Below the pieces are notes generated by a model. It saw only the letters and a program-made list of their open reading frames with translations, had not been told where the DNA came from and did no database searches. Of a stretch of DNA of 64,000 bases, positions 1-12,339 are shown in pieces. Source of the stretch: Iris pallida (lineage: Eukaryota; Streptophyta; Magnoliopsida; Asparagales; Iridaceae); contig JANAVB010044018.1 in NCBI GenBank assembly GCA_029216955.1, positions 287,172 through 351,171 on the forward strand. Direction: 5' to 3'. How positions within the stretch are numbered: the stretch's first letter is position 1; every line of letters starts with the position of its first letter. The position numbers were made by a program, and so were the translations under genes.

Positions 1-480
<480 letters not shown>

Positions 481-907
481 GTACCTATAATTTGCATACA
501 CATAAATAAGAGTTTATATAAATTACTTATGTATATTGGTTTATATATATAATCATGTACATATTAATGTATGAACAAACCTAATGTACTTCCCTTATTT
601 TTGTCTCCTAATATAAACCCAGCCTACTCATTTTCCCTGTAAACCGAAACCCGGCCCAGGGCCCTAGCCCAACACTACAGAATTTAGCCTAGTGCATCTG
701 GGTGGGTTTAACCTGAACCCACTAACCCACAGCACCCGAACCCGTCTACATACTGATACCTACTCTACACTCACCTCAACCTGCTCTCTGCGCGCAGAGA
801 GACAAGCATGTGAACGGCTCTCTCTTCCTCCCTCTCTCTCTCTCTCTTATCTCCTCTATATATGCAGTAGTAGTGCAACCTAACCCTACAAAACCTACCC
901 TACCTGA
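481..907. other. Flank of copia element, no gene seen
   Basis: This is AT-rich DNA followed by a C-rich stretch (about 620-800) and a CT tract at about 820-852. No conserved coding frame, terminal repeat or RNA gene was recognised. It directly precedes the TGTTGGGG start of the copia LTR, so it is probably the pre-insertion sequence, perhaps itself an old repeat. Confidence 0.5.
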
Positions 908-1656
908 TGTTGGGGTTTTTGGCCTTTTCTTTAGAAACTTTAGTCCCACATCGTATAGGCCAAAGAAGTTGTATCTCTATATATTAGCTATGCTAGTTTA
1001 GAGATGCACGTGTGGTATAGAGGTGCACATGGGTGTGCCATGTGGGGTTATTTTTTTAATGGAAAAAGGTTAAATCAATAATTAAAAGCATTAATGCTTT
1101 TTGCTCTTGGAAAATTTATTTCCATGGGAGCTAAGCCCCGTAGGGGCTTAGCGACTCGGACTCGGACTCGGACTCGGACTCGGACTCGGACTCGAACTCG
1201 GACTCGGACTCGGGCTCATGGGCTCATGAGACATAATGTGTCATTTTGTTGGCCCACTTTGCACTTAGCACGTCAGGTTGCTAGAGTGGCATAACTTGCT
1301 TCAGATCGTGCCTGTGCATGATATGAGCGGTTACTGCACGTTCGGAGTGGTTTTTACCACGTCCCGAATGTTGTGCTAACCGGGCAGTTGCTACTTGGGC
1401 TTATATAAGGTCTCCTCTCTCTCACAGGCAGATATACGAGACAGAACATATTCAGAGAGTTACGAAAGTTTATAAGTATTTCTTAACACAAGTAAACAGA
1501 GCTTGTCAAAGAGAAGAGAAGCTTTGTACCAGTGTTGCTTTTGCACGGGAGTTCGTGTACGATCCGAGGAGCTAGAAGAGCAGAAGTGTTCCAAAGTTCT
1601 CCGACAAACTTGCTGGTTCCTGGAAGCTATTCGTGTGGGGCGAATAGAGCTTTGAG
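908..1656 (+). repeat. Copia left LTR
   Basis: It starts TGTTGGGGTTTTTGG and matches 22900-23961, with about twelve differences in the first 260 bases by hand count. It contains a hexanucleotide array (1153-1214). It lacks about 345 bases that the right LTR has between the positions equivalent to 1275 and 1276. The 3' limit is where the two copies cease to match. No standard initiator-Met primer-binding site was found just downstream. Confidence 0.8.
1153..1214 (+). repeat. ACTCGG hexanucleotide array in copia LTR
   Basis: About ten tandem copies of ACTCGG occur, with one variant (ACTCGA). The right LTR has only about four copies at 23144-23175, so the array length differs between LTRs of one element. 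The frame over it reads as an Arg-Thr repeat and is not a gene. Confidence 0.9.
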
Positions 1657-1819
1657 ATTGTTATTTCCGGGGCATAATTTTTCGATGGAAAAACTGAGAA
1701 GATGAAACAATTGTAAGAACAATGTTTCAATGCAACACTTCTAGGTAGGTTACGTAAGTATAATGAAGATCTAAGAAGATCTCGTTATGATATTACGATC
1801 TCAAAGCTATATTGCTACG
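1657..1819 (+). other. Copia leader; segment repeated inverted at 24052-24190
   Basis: This is untranslated DNA between the LTR match limit and the gag start codon. Bases 1660-1798 reappear as a reverse complement at 24052-24190 with few differences, just beyond the right LTR. A primer-binding site was not recognised. Confidence 0.6.
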
Positions 1820-2725
1820 ATGGATAACTTTAATGCTTCCCTCCTCAATACTGACTTCTGTAAGTTAGAAAAGTTTGATGGAGAGCATTATCAAGTCTGA
1901 AAGAGGAAGATTTATCTCACTCTTCAACTCAGAGAAGTTGATCACGTGCTTCTTGAAGAGGAACCTACTATTCCGGATACTGGGTCTGCTGTCGCCATTA
2001 CTGCGGCTACTAAACTTCAGGCCAAGTGGAGAAGGAAGAATAGCATTTGCAGGCTGCTTATCCTGAATGCTATGGAGGATTCCCTAGCAGCATCCAACAG
2101 TAAGAAGACTATTGCCAGAGACATATGGGAGTCTTTGGAAAAACTGTACGAAGAAGACAAAAAAAGGAGCAAGATATTTGTGGTTGAAAAATATCACAAA
2201 TGGCTATTTGAGGACGAGAAGTCCATGCCGCCGCAGGTAAAAGAATTCCTGAAACTGCGACAGAAGTTGGAAGATAAGGCGATGCCCCTCCCCGACAGGT
2301 TTGTTGTTGGAGGGATTGTCTTAAAGCTCCCCGCTGGGTGGAGTAAGTTCTATGCAAACATGCATAGGAAGAAGCTTGAGATCAGCCTTGAAGATCTCTT
2401 GCAGGAAATCTATGTTGAGGACCAGATGGGGGCTCAACTAAAGGTGGGAACACTGTCCAAGCAATTGGCTAACGCCAATCTGGTTCATACCAAGGAACCA
2501 AGAGAAAAGCAGGCGGCTTCCCACAGCAAGAAGAAGGACCCTAACAATCTGAACGTGAAGGGGACTTCCTTCAAGCGAAAGAAGGCAAAGTCTCAGATGC
2601 CTTGTTTCAAGTGTGGCAAGAAGGGCCACTTCAAAAGTGAATGCAAAGCAAAGACCAAGAAATCAGAGCAAGGAGAGCCTAGTAAGGTATCTATGATCAC
2701 TGACGTTGTTGCTATGATTGTATAG
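1820..2725 (+). pseudogene. gag: Copia gag (UBN2-type) remnant
   Basis: This is the capsid/nucleocapsid part of a copia polyprotein. The start at 1820 (MDNFNAS) is the first ATG in the frame that continues through the region. A TGA at 1898-1900 replaces what is normally a Trp in this motif (QVWK-like in relatives), and a TAG lies at 2723-2725. A helical gag core of UBN2 type (motifs such as SLEDLLQEI) is followed by a basic linker and a CCHC zinc knuckle (CFKCGKKGHFKSEC) near 2602-2645, which binds RNA in related proteins. Only the part from about 1946 is uninterrupted. The same frame continues into the protease, as expected for a single copia polyprotein. Confidence 0.85.
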
Positions 2726-3819
2726 GTTGATGCGGTAGGGACTGACTCTGACTGGTGGGTAGACACTGGAGCCTCCTGCCATGTCTGCTCCAGTAAGGAG
2801 TGGTTCACCACCTACACACCTACTTCTGAAGTGGTTATGATGGCGAACCAGGCACAAGCTGAAGTGCTCGGGATCGGAACGATGGTGTTGAAGCTGACTT
2901 CGGAGAAGTCTCTGACGCTTCAAGGCGTGAAGCACGTACCTGCTATCGCCAAGAACCTGATCTCAGGAGGCCTACTATGCAACGCAGGCCTCAGGATTGA
3001 CATCAATACTGGCCAGATGGTGATGTCTATTAAGGGAACATATTTCGAAAAAGCTTTTTATACCGAAGGGATGTTCAAAATTCAGTTTGTGAATCAGTGC
3101 AATGTAATTAATATAATTAATGCAATCACTCATTCTGCTTATACTCTTGAGTTGTGGCATAATAGGCTAGGACATGTTCATTGTAAACGAATAACAGAAT
3201 ATCTAGTCTAGGACTTATCTCCAAGTATGGGGGTAAGGTAGAGAGATGTGAAGTTTGTGCTCAAACAAAGATCACAAGAAAACCATTTCCTCGGGTTAAT
3301 CGAAGTACAGATCTTCTGGAGTTGGTATATTCCGATATCTGTGACTTCAAACAGTTCTCTACAAAGGCCGGAATTAAGTATTTCATAACTTTTATCGATG
3401 ACTTCTCAAAGAATGCGTTCGTCTACTTGCTGAAGGCTAAAGACGAAGCATTCGAGAATTTCAAGGAGTTCAGGACCGAAGCTGAGTGACAAACTGGACG
3501 ACAACTCAAAAAAATAAGAAGTGATCGAGGTGGAGAGTACAGGTTTCATGAATTCGCATCGTTCTGTAAAGAACATGGAATTGTCATTGAGACTATGGCT
3601 CCGTACTCTCCTTAATCAAACGGAGTAGCAAAGAGGAAGAATAGAATGTTAACAGAAATAATTAACTTAATGTTGTTGACTGCTGGTCTTCCTAAGTACT
3701 ACTGGAGAGATGCTGTATTGACGGCCACTTTTATTTTAAATAGAGTGCCTCATGCAACTTCAGACGTTACTCCTCATGAACTCTGGTTCAAGGTCAGACC
3801 TAACTTGAATGTCATTCGA
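2726..3819 (+). pseudogene. pol: Copia protease and integrase N-terminal half, decayed
   Basis: In frame after the TAG comes an aspartic protease motif (WWVDTGAS, catalytic Asp at 2762-2764), then the GAG-pre-integrase region with His residues (LWHNRLGH), a stop at 3209-3211 and a one-base frameshift nearby. The new frame reads the CEVC zinc pair and the integrase core (YSD, then DRGGEY), broken by TGA at 3487-3489 and TAA at 3613-3615. In the third catalytic motif the Glu is Lys here (GVAKRKNR), whereas the right-hand copy has GVAERKNR. So this half could not yield active integrase even if translated. Homology to copia ends abruptly at 3819. Confidence 0.85.
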
Positions 3820-3917
3820 GTGTCGGGAGGGGGGCTCCCGGCGGGGAGACCTGGGGTCGAGCCCCCCTCCCGCACTAACCTGGCTGGGTGGTGTCGACGG
3901 GGTTAGTGGGGATGTCC

Positions 3918-3971
<54 letters not shown>

Positions 3972-3983
3972 GTTCTTCTTCTT

Positions 3984-4030
<47 letters not shown>
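3820..4030. repeat. GC-rich SINE-like piece plus CA and TA microsatellites
   Basis: Bases 3820-3918 are GC-rich with an inverted GGGAGGGGGGCTCCC-like start and a GGTCGAGCCCC segment that resembles a tRNA-type box B. A CA run (about 3919-3965) and a TA run (about 3988-4028) follow. The short phrase TGTTCTTC flanks the TA run on both sides. The SINE reading is tentative because no clear box A or A-rich tail is visible. Confidence 0.5.
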
Positions 4031-4031
<1 letters not shown>

Positions 4032-5028
4032 CTTCAATGCAGTGTACAAGGTAAACTTGTTCACTTCCTTTTATTTTCTTTAAAACTTCTTATAGCTTAC
4101 TATGAGACAATGTAATGTATACCTTTTTCTTGTTTGGTAGATCTAGTGCCTGATTTACATGTTTTTTTCCAGGTGAAGATGAAAAATCCACAAATCTATA
4201 ACAGTCAACTTGGGTATCAGACTGTAAGTTTACCATCAAAATTATATTCTTCTATTTGACATGACGTTCTCCATCAAAATCACATTCTTCTATTTGACAT
4301 GACGTTCTTTTTGAGGCACAGTTGACATAGTGTTACATATTTTATCATTTGTTTTATGTTTTCTTATGTGTTCTATCACATACTCAGGTAGCGGATTCCA
4401 TGAGTGAATTGCAAGGATTTCATGAGTGAATTACGGGATGATGGAGGAACAGGTCGACTTTGCAGCCTCATGTCAAGGTACTTTTTTTTTGCATATTTCA
4501 CAAAATTTTTGAACAATCTTAAGGCTTTGTCATTAAACATATGAAGTCTTCATTGTCTGCTTTTCATTTGTACTCTTATCCTTAACAATTTATGATGTGT
4601 GGTTAAACATGATTAACATGTAACCCAGCTTGTTATGTAAAACCGCCAAGACATGCAACTGCAATCGACTCATACCAGATACTATTGCTGTTAATCTACA
4701 ACTGTAAATTCCCAGAGCCCCTTGATTTAAAATAACTCAAAAAACTTCGTTTGTAAAATAAACGTCTAAAATAAAATAAAATAAACTGAATCACAGACAT
4801 AAAAAAAACTAATGCAGATTATCCACACTTATATGAATACACGAACATCCTTGTATATACCGCTTCAAACAACAAACTAGAAACTTTTTGACTAAGAAAT
4901 ATCATAGTAGAAAACTACAAACTTGTTGCTGAAGAAGAACATCAACAATAACTACTGCTTTCCCAGTTAAAAAGGTTCAACTAAAGAATAACTCAACAAT
5001 AACATGTACCTTGCATTGAATACTTTAC
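4031..5028. other. Non-coding part of insertion with a 38-bp tandem duplication
   Basis: No open gene is seen. A 38-base unit is duplicated in tandem (4233-4270 and 4271-4308) with three differences. Small exon-like pieces with AG/GT borders occur (e.g. about 4172-4224, ending at GTAAGT), suggesting an old transposase gene with introns, but I cannot identify a protein. Confidence 0.4.
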
Positions 5029-5576
5029 TCATGGCCAGAAGGTTTTGTCTGACAATATGATATCCCTAACATCCTTTCCTTTTGGCTTCTTAGAAGAATA
5101 AGGGATCTTCTCATATTTCAAATAAGTGAACATAGACCTCAAACCCAATATCTGCTCATGTATGCTCTTAAGTGTAAGAAAACATGTAGCAAAATATGCC
5201 ACTGCAGGGCTTGTAAGTTCTCTTTGCTTGCTATGAATCTGTATAAGGTTCACTGCCCAAGTGTGCTTATAAATATAGACAATGATTTTTCTAGCTTTTG
5301 TGACTATGAAGGATTGTAAATGCAACCCCCCCCCCCCCCAATATCAAGAAGCATGAGATCCACAAGATGGGCAGCAGAAGGAGACCAAAACAAGTGTTTC
5401 CTCTTATCTATTAATAGTTCTCCTGCTTTAACATATGATGCAGAACTATTATATACAACTTGGATGACACTTTCTTCACATACCTTTTCAACTACTTCAT
5501 CTAGCAATCGAAATAAATTTTTTGCACCTTTTAGTATGTTCTTTTTTTGTAACATACAGAACAAACACATTTCCAA
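5029..5576 (-). pseudogene. hAT-type transposase fragment (DUF659 region)
   Basis: Two overlapping minus-strand frames (5576-5304 then 5325-5029) read as consecutive parts of a plant hAT-like transposase. The first has a DUF659-style stretch (VVYNSSASYVKAGELL, then KHLFWSPSAAHLVDLML, close to the KHLFWTPCAAH motif of the family with Cys changed to Ser). The second has the HTWAVNL and PAVAYFATCFLTL segments. They are joined at a run of fourteen C (minus-strand G) at about 5326-5339, where the frame slips. The zinc-finger N-terminus and the C-terminal dimerisation domain are absent. It would be non-functional. Confidence 0.8.
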
Positions 5577-7768
5577 CTAGTTTGTCTATAATTCATCTTG
5601 AATAGTTTTTTTGTTCATGAATCATTTGTCTACAATTTATCTCGAATCGTTTTTATGTTACCTAACTTAGTCTAGCTTTTGTTTACAATTTGATAAGTAG
5701 TAAATATGTGAGACGTTGCTATGTTAGTCTACCTTTTGTTTCATATAAAATCTCATACAGCTCAAGTATTATGCCCTTAAGAATAGGGAATCGGATATTA
5801 AAAAAGGCACTAATTGTTGGTACACTTGACATTGTGAAGTAGCCTTTACCTCTGACACGGGCTCTAATACTCAATTTATATGCAGTATTATATGAAGCAC
5901 AGATTCTGATAGTACATGTGTGTCAAGACACATTAGACACTGCAGGAATTTCAGTTTCAAGCTACAGATTTCATAGAAGCAGTTGTAAACTGCTTGCGTG
6001 AAAGGGTTCTTGCAGCAATAGCATTGCTATTAGGCTGAAACAGGGCAGCAACATCCACTAAAAGCAGTGCAACTGCTAGAATATGCAGACATCAGAGATG
6101 TATATGTATACAAAGAGTGACAACCTATGTGTTATATATGTGGTATGTGTATGTTCAGGGGAGTGAATGTGAGTGTATCCTTGTGTGAATGACTGTGAAC
6201 GGTGAGGGTATGCATATTTAATAGGAAAGAGGGAGGGAATGTGATAGAATATAGATAATATGGCATATTATGATAGGGTGTGTTTTGGTGGAGTGTACTA
6301 TGGTATATGTAACATTTTATCAAATTTTGATGTCACTATAAGGTAAGTATTACCGTAATGATTTTTCGTGTATTTGGGCAGATTTGTTTCCATGTTTCTT
6401 TTATGACCGCAGTCAGTAATACTTGCACCAACTTTTCATTATGAGATTTCATTGCAAGTTTGATTTAAACCTTTTGAGTTATGCTTGCTCTTGTAGTTAA
6501 GTCTTCATGTACTTTTCAAAAGATTGCACCCAATCTGTACTAACCTGAAATGCCAAAATGAGAACATGCGAGATAAACCAGAATAAAGCGATTACTTGAG
6601 GATTTTTTAACATTTGATTGGTACAAGTTTAGTGGTATTGGCGAGCAGATATTATCGATATTTCTTGATATTTTGAGTGCAAGTAGTAAGGCTGCATAAT
6701 TGACCATTTTGAGTGCATTTATAGTAGGGCTGCATAGTTCATCATTGTTAACATGGATCAGAATGTAGCATTCTGTGTTGTTGGCACTAGAAAAGCTATG
6801 ATTCGAATGATGAACTTGATTCCTGAAGCAGGTAAGCTGAACCTATTCAGAGTATGTTTGTTTTGTGATTAAAATGCAAGCAGGGTCTCTATGAATGTAG
6901 ATCTTCACTTAAGTATATGGCCATTAGTCTTGATGAGGTTGAAACACTTTTTTTTGGGTAAGAAGTTCTAGCCACTTGTCCCCCCATTCGGTGAGGGTGT
7001 GCATAGTTAATAGCAAAGAGGGGGCGATGTGATAGAATATAGATGATATGATATATTATAATAGGGTGTGTTGTAATGATCGCTCACTAAATGCAAACTT
7101 GCAATCAAGACATCTACCTTCACTTGGCTTTTCTATGAGGCATCTTTTGATAATTAAATTTCAATGGTAGGTATTAGCCTTCAAAACTTCTAGATTTTCC
7201 TTGCTTCTAAAGATAATAGTGACATATAGTGTTGAATTGGAATGAGGGGATAAATATTATTAAAGAGAGAGTTACATATACAGTCTCTTATTCTCCAGTA
7301 TGGGACTAAATGCAAATATTGATTTTATTGATTGATTGTATATAGGTTAATTGGACTTGGACTCGTACAAAGATTTTGATTTTGAATTTAAACTAGAAGA
7401 CTCAAGTTTAAATGCAGTTTTAAGAAATTTATATGCGGTACACTGTCAATATTGGTATGATTCAATTTTAGAAATTTATTTCCAATTGTCTACTTGTTTA
7501 GATCCGGATAAGGGTATCACTTTAACATACCATTTTTTGGTTCATTGTTTTGAGTTGTTTGTTTGGTTTATTGTTTTGAGTTGCTTGTTGGCACCAAGAC
7601 TGAATTATACAGTCTCTTATTCTCCAATTTCTTGAATATAGTATATTTTGGTTATCTTAGTCTCTTATTCTTTAATTTCTTGATTTTAACTTAAAACTTG
7701 TTTCATAATGTTTTATGCAGGTGCTGCTATTTATCGTCGTTCAAATCTCCATCATTCATTTGGAGAAT
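5577..7768. other. Non-coding insertion interior with a spaced direct repeat
   Basis: AT-rich sequence without a recognisable gene. An imperfect direct repeat of about 83 bases occurs at 6201-6284 and 6991-7072 (both start GGTGAGGGT and end ATAGGGTGTGTT). A 94-codon frame at 7351-7635 has no recognised motif and is not called. Confidence 0.4.
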
Positions 7769-7945
7769 AACTTTTGGGATCATCTATTACAGAACTAAAA
7801 TTTGTAAATATATTATCTTTTGCGATCGATCTACATTTTATTATTTGTAACTTTTGGGATCATCTTAGAGAACTAAAATTTGTAAACAATTTATCTTTTG
7901 TGAGCGAGCTATATTTTATTATTTGTAACTTTTGGGATCATCTTT
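7769..7945 (+). repeat. About 79-bp tandem repeat
   Basis: Starts at 7769, 7849 and 7927 share AACTTTTGGGATCATC. There are two full units and one partial, about 79 bases per unit with scattered differences. The open frame across it simply repeats the same peptide twice. Confidence 0.85.
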
Positions 7946-8129
7946 TAATGACATTTTATAACGACGAATATTTGAAATATGTTATTAGTTGTTTTGTATT
8001 AAGTTGACAGCTTTGGTTAATTTAGTGGACCTCTTGGATGTTGATTCAGGAAATGTGTGGAATGTACCATTTATTGTGTTCTAATGGTAATTTCATGAAT
8101 CATCATATTTGTGGTCTAAACTAATTTTT

Positions 8130-8547
8130 TTTGTGAAATTAAAATTTTAAAAAGGCACATGAACGCTAATAAAGCGTTTCAAACTAGCCACATGTATATT
8201 GCAAAAAATGTTGAGAATTACATTTAGGAACGCACATAAAACGTTTCAACTGATAGTTAGAAACAATTCATAAGCGTTTCAAAAAATACTTTAGAAACAC
8301 ATTATATGTGTATCAAAATCTAATTTTAGGAACATTTCAAAGTCGTTCCAAAATTATTTTAGGAACACATTATATGTGTTTCAAAATCTAATTTAGGAAT
8401 ATTTGATAACCGTTCCAAACCAAATTTAGGAACGCTTTATAACCGTTCCAATAATTACAATACCACTTTTAGGAACGGTTTTCAAATGTTCCTAAAAATA
8501 TTAGGTACATATTAAAAGTGTTCCTAAGTGCCCATTTTAGTGTAGTG
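8130..8547. mobile_element. CACTA (EnSpm/CMC) right terminus with subterminal repeats
   Basis: The sequence ends in TTTTAGTGTAGTG, which is CACTACACTAAAA on the other strand, the hallmark terminal inverted repeat of CACTA transposons. Internal to it, from about 8150, are many short direct and inverted motifs of the form AGGAACG...CGTTCC about every 25-60 bases, like the subterminal transposase-binding repeats of this superfamily. Copia sequence resumes at 8548. A 3-bp target duplication cannot be checked because the partner end is missing. Confidence 0.8.
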
Positions 8548-10760
8548 GGTGGGGAGTACAGGTCTCATGAATTCGTATCATTCTGCAAAGAACATGAAAT
8601 TATCAATGAGACTACGGCTCCGTACTCTCCTCAATCAAACGGTGTAGCAGAGAGGAAGAACAGAACGTTAACAGAAATGATTAACTCAATGTTGTTGACT
8701 GCAGATTTTCCTAAGTGCTACTGGGGTGAAGCTGCATTGACAGCCACTTTTATTCTAAATGGAGTGCCTCATGCAACTTCAGATGTTACTCCTCATGAAC
8801 TCTGGTTCAAGGTCAGACCTAACTTGAATGTCATTCGACTGTGGGGGTGTCTGGCATATGTCAAGCTTCCAGATCTGAAGATTCAGAAGCTTGGGACAAG
8901 GACTACTAAGACGATCTTCTTGGGGTATGCCGAGAAGAGTGATGCTCGAAGATTTTTTGATATTGGGTCAAATCATATCATTAAATCTCGCGACACATTA
9001 TATTTTGAAGACAAATTTGCAAGGCACAAGAATATTGTTCTTGTGGATGTACCGGAGAACAATGAGGGTATGCAGGAAACTGAAGTCTTCAATGAAGATG
9101 TGGTCCAAGAAGATGTTGTCGTTGAAACAATAATTGAACCAGAACAAGCTGAGCCATCAACTAAGCGTGTGAGGAGGCCGAAGGACTTCGGAAGTGACTT
9201 TGTCACCTATCATGTGGAAGCTGATCCGCTTACCTATGATGAGGCGATAAAGACCAGAGATACAGTTTTCTGGAAGAAGGAGATTGACAATGAAATTGAT
9301 TCTATCACCTCAAATAACACTTGGGTGTTGGTTGATCTTCCTGAAGGAGCGAAACCCATCGGATGCAAATGGAACTTCAAGAATAAGATGAAAGCAGACG
9401 GAACTATTGACAAGTTCAAGGCTAGGTTGGTAGCCAAGGGGTTTTCTCAGAAGCAGGGGATTGACTACTTTGACACGTATGCTCCAGTAACCCGGATGAC
9501 CACCATCAGAGTGTTGATTGCTCTTGCAGCAATACATAAGATGGTGATACATCAGATTGATGTGAAAACAGTTTTCCTAAATGGCGAGCTGATCGAAGAG
9601 ATATACATGCAACAGCCAGAGGGATTTATCGTCAAGGGTCTTGAAGACAAAGTCTGCAAGTTGGTAAAATCTTTGTACGGTCTTAAACATGCTCCTAAGA
9701 TATGGCATGAGAAATTTGACAAAGTTATAAGGTCAAATGGCTACATGGTCAGCGAGACGGACAAGTGTATTTATACAAAGTTCGCTGATGGAAGAGGTGT
9801 GATCGTTTGTCTGTACGTGGACGACATGCTTATCCTAGGTACGGATATGAGCTGTGTCACGAAGACAAAGAAATTCATCTCGAGCAAGTTTAGTATGAAG
9901 GACTTGGGGAAAGCTGATGTGATCTTAGGGATCAAGATCATCCGGACAGACACTGAACTAGCGTTGTCACAATCTCATTATATTGAGAAAATGATCACTC
10001 GTTATGGGTATCGGGATCTTCCAGGGATCGATAAGCCGTATAGGTGTGATCTACAGCTGAAGCCTAATTCCGAGGAAAGTGTCAGGCAGCTGGAGTATGC
10101 AAGCGTAATCGGGAGTTTGATGTATGCTACTACTGCCACAAGGCATGACATAGCTTTCGCCATAGGAATGCTGAGTTGTTTCACGAGCAACCCAGGTATT
10201 GAACACTGGAAAGCCGTGAAACAGGTTTTGAGATATCTCAAGAAGACTCAGACATATGCACTGTACTATAGCGAAGATCCGCCGGTAGTGAAAGGCTTCA
10301 GTGATGCCAGCTGGTGCTCAGAGATGGAGAGCGAGAGATCCACAGGTGGATTCATTTTCACAATAGGTGGAGCTGATATATCGTGGAAGTCGAAGAAGCA
10401 GACTATGATCTCGCGGTCATTCATGGAATTTGAGTTCTTTGCACTTGATACTGCAGCCGAGGAAGCAGAATGGCTTTGGGAGCTCATGTATGATCTTCCA
10501 GTGGTTGGGCTTAAATATCGACGATACCGATATACTGCGACAACCAGGCGACTGCGACAGTGGCATCAAATGACCTCTTTAACGGGAAGAAGAGGATTGT
10601 ACGGTTGAAGTACAGGGCAGTACACGATCTCATCAAGAGGGGTGTTATTATAGTGATTGATGTTCGGAGTCAGGAGAACCTGGCTGATCCGTTCACCAAG
10701 GGCCTCAAGCGCCAGCTGGTCGATGATACAGCTTGTAAAATGGGTTTGAAGGCATTCTGA
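8548..10760 (+). pseudogene. pol: Copia integrase C-terminus, reverse transcriptase and RNase H, one frameshift
   Basis: The frame is open from the copia border at 8548 to 10608, then continues one frame over to 10760 after loss of one A in a short A-run near 10514. It shows the integrase tail with intact GVAERKNR and the GKE/WGCLAYVK region, then an RVT_2 reverse transcriptase (VDVK-type motif near 9559, catalytic YVDDML at about 9814-9828) and a Ty1-type RNase H with DASW near 10303. After the frameshift comes the YCDNQ-like catalytic segment and the C-terminal ENLADPFTKGL motif. Apart from the single frameshift it has no internal stop over 2.2 kb, in sharp contrast with the left half, so it belongs to a younger or better-preserved copy. 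Confidence 0.9.
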
Positions 10761-11139
10761 TATTGTATTATTGTATTCCTACCATAAAGTTTTATGCTAA
10801 TAGTTCAAAAAGAAATCTACTAGGCATCTAGCTTTTGGTTCAAGGGAGGACCACTAATCGAAAGAATATGAGGAACGGTGGGTACATGTTCTATTGGGCA
10901 TGGAGAGGTTACGGACCTATAATAACTGTTGTCTACTGTTATTTTCTACGGAAAACGGATCCTCTGGGAAGGTTGGCTTAAATTCCTGGTGTGCTTTACA
11001 GGAAGCACGGTAGAACAGCACTACAAGGAGTGAAACTCCATGCTACTGTAGGGTGGCTCCACCATGAGGTTCGCATGCATGGGGTAATGCCTCGGCTTTG
11101 CTAGCCAAGTCACAGCGGCGTAGCACCGTAAATAAGCAG
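10761..11139 (+). other. Copia 3' untranslated region, first part, with repeat unit 1
   Basis: Non-coding DNA after the copia stop. Bases 11018-11139 form the first of three degenerate units that share CACTACAA, ATGAGGT, GCCTCGGCTTT and GTAGCACCG; the others lie at 22283-22393 and 22430-22550. Element A inserted at the end of this unit (target AGCAG at 11135-11139). Confidence 0.75.
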
Positions 11140-11769
11140 TGTCACGACCCGCACCCACTGTGAGGGTACGAGAACGTAACAACGCCCAGCCTATGCCGCA
11201 GTATCGACGGTAGAACGGTGTTCTAGGTCATGAACTATAACTAACATAATAGAATACTCTCCATAAGGAGGCCAACACAGAGGTACAACTCAATCACAAA
11301 CTAGAGATAGAATATGGTATGATAAAATAGATAAGAGAATCCTCAACTGAGGTACAACAGAAAAGAATACAAGTCTCAATCATCTCTACAATATACAACT
11401 CTGAAACCAAGATAACAGCTAAACATGAAAAGAATAGTCTAAGCTATCTAAACTATACAAGGTATGATCCTGAGCAGCTGCCTGAACCTCCCTAGGGGTC
11501 CTGGTCGCGAGTGTCATCTAGGCAAGCTCCAAGTAAGGGTGCAGAGTTCCTCATCATCCTCTGTAAAATTTTTAACAGGTCCAGTCAGGACGGGAGCGAG
11601 CACAGTACATCTCAACAGTTCATAGCAGGTTAGAAAATATAATCATACAATAAAGTAAGATATAGATACTGAAGGAAATGCAGTATGTAATCAGAGAGAG
11701 AACTGTAATAGAAATATCTACTATACATAGAGAACTAATAGTGACTAGTGAGTCAGAGTAAAATATAAA

Positions 11770-11850
11770 CATGTGAATGGCATAGGAGGTTCATGACTAC
11801 AGCTAAGGAAGTGGTTCATGACTACAGCTACTTGGATAATATTCACATGT
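11770..11850. repeat. 25-bp tandem duplication inside a 10-bp inverted repeat
   Basis: ACATGTGAAT at 11770-11779 is mirrored by ATTCACATGT at 11841-11850. Between them GGTTCATGACTACAGCTA occurs twice with a 25-base period (from 11788 and 11813). The same arrangement occurs in the right LTR near 17814-17894. Confidence 0.85.
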
Positions 11851-12339
11851 CTATTTCTACTCCCCCAACCCCAATCAATACACAAAGATCCGTTCAAGTT
11901 ATGTTAAGGTTCGTGAAACTTCACATGGCTCATAAAATGAGTGGTACGTGAAGGTGATTCATGGGGGCTCTGTGAACATGAGAGTACATGTGTCACAGGC
12001 GGTTCGTGAATCAGAGGAAGCATAGAGATACGTGATGGTTCGTGAAACGCACAAAACATGTTGTATCCGATGCTCCCGAGGGGGATAACATCTCATGAAA
12101 GGATCTATATAGTACCAATCCGTGTGGCCAACGTGACAGTATCAAGTAAAGTAATTTAAAGCAGGAAAATAATTCTAAACAGGATATGAAATGATCAGAG
12201 AATGTACTCGCCTCGTATCTGAATGTCTGAAGTAAATGTACTGTCCGAGATGAGGTACCTGACTCCTAGTTAGAGCAACACAAGTCAAGATGTATACAGA
12301 GGGTGATATATGTAATGTACAATGCATCTGCATGCTGTC

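Larger units (their letters stand above)
3820..8547. mobile_element. Composite insertion in copia integrase with CACTA right end
   Basis: About 4.7 kb separates the two copia halves. The left end starts with GC-rich SINE-like DNA and CA/TA microsatellites, the middle holds a hAT transposase fragment, and the right end is a CACTA-superfamily terminus. No matching CACTA left end (CACTACACTAAAA-like) was found in the window, so this is either a truncated CACTA element or several insertions joined together. The hAT piece is unrelated to CACTA transposases and is probably a nested or captured fragment. Confidence 0.6.

Noticed and set aside
7351..7635. 94-codon ORF as a gene
   Set aside because: No recognised motif, AT-rich low-complexity ending, located inside a decayed insertion.
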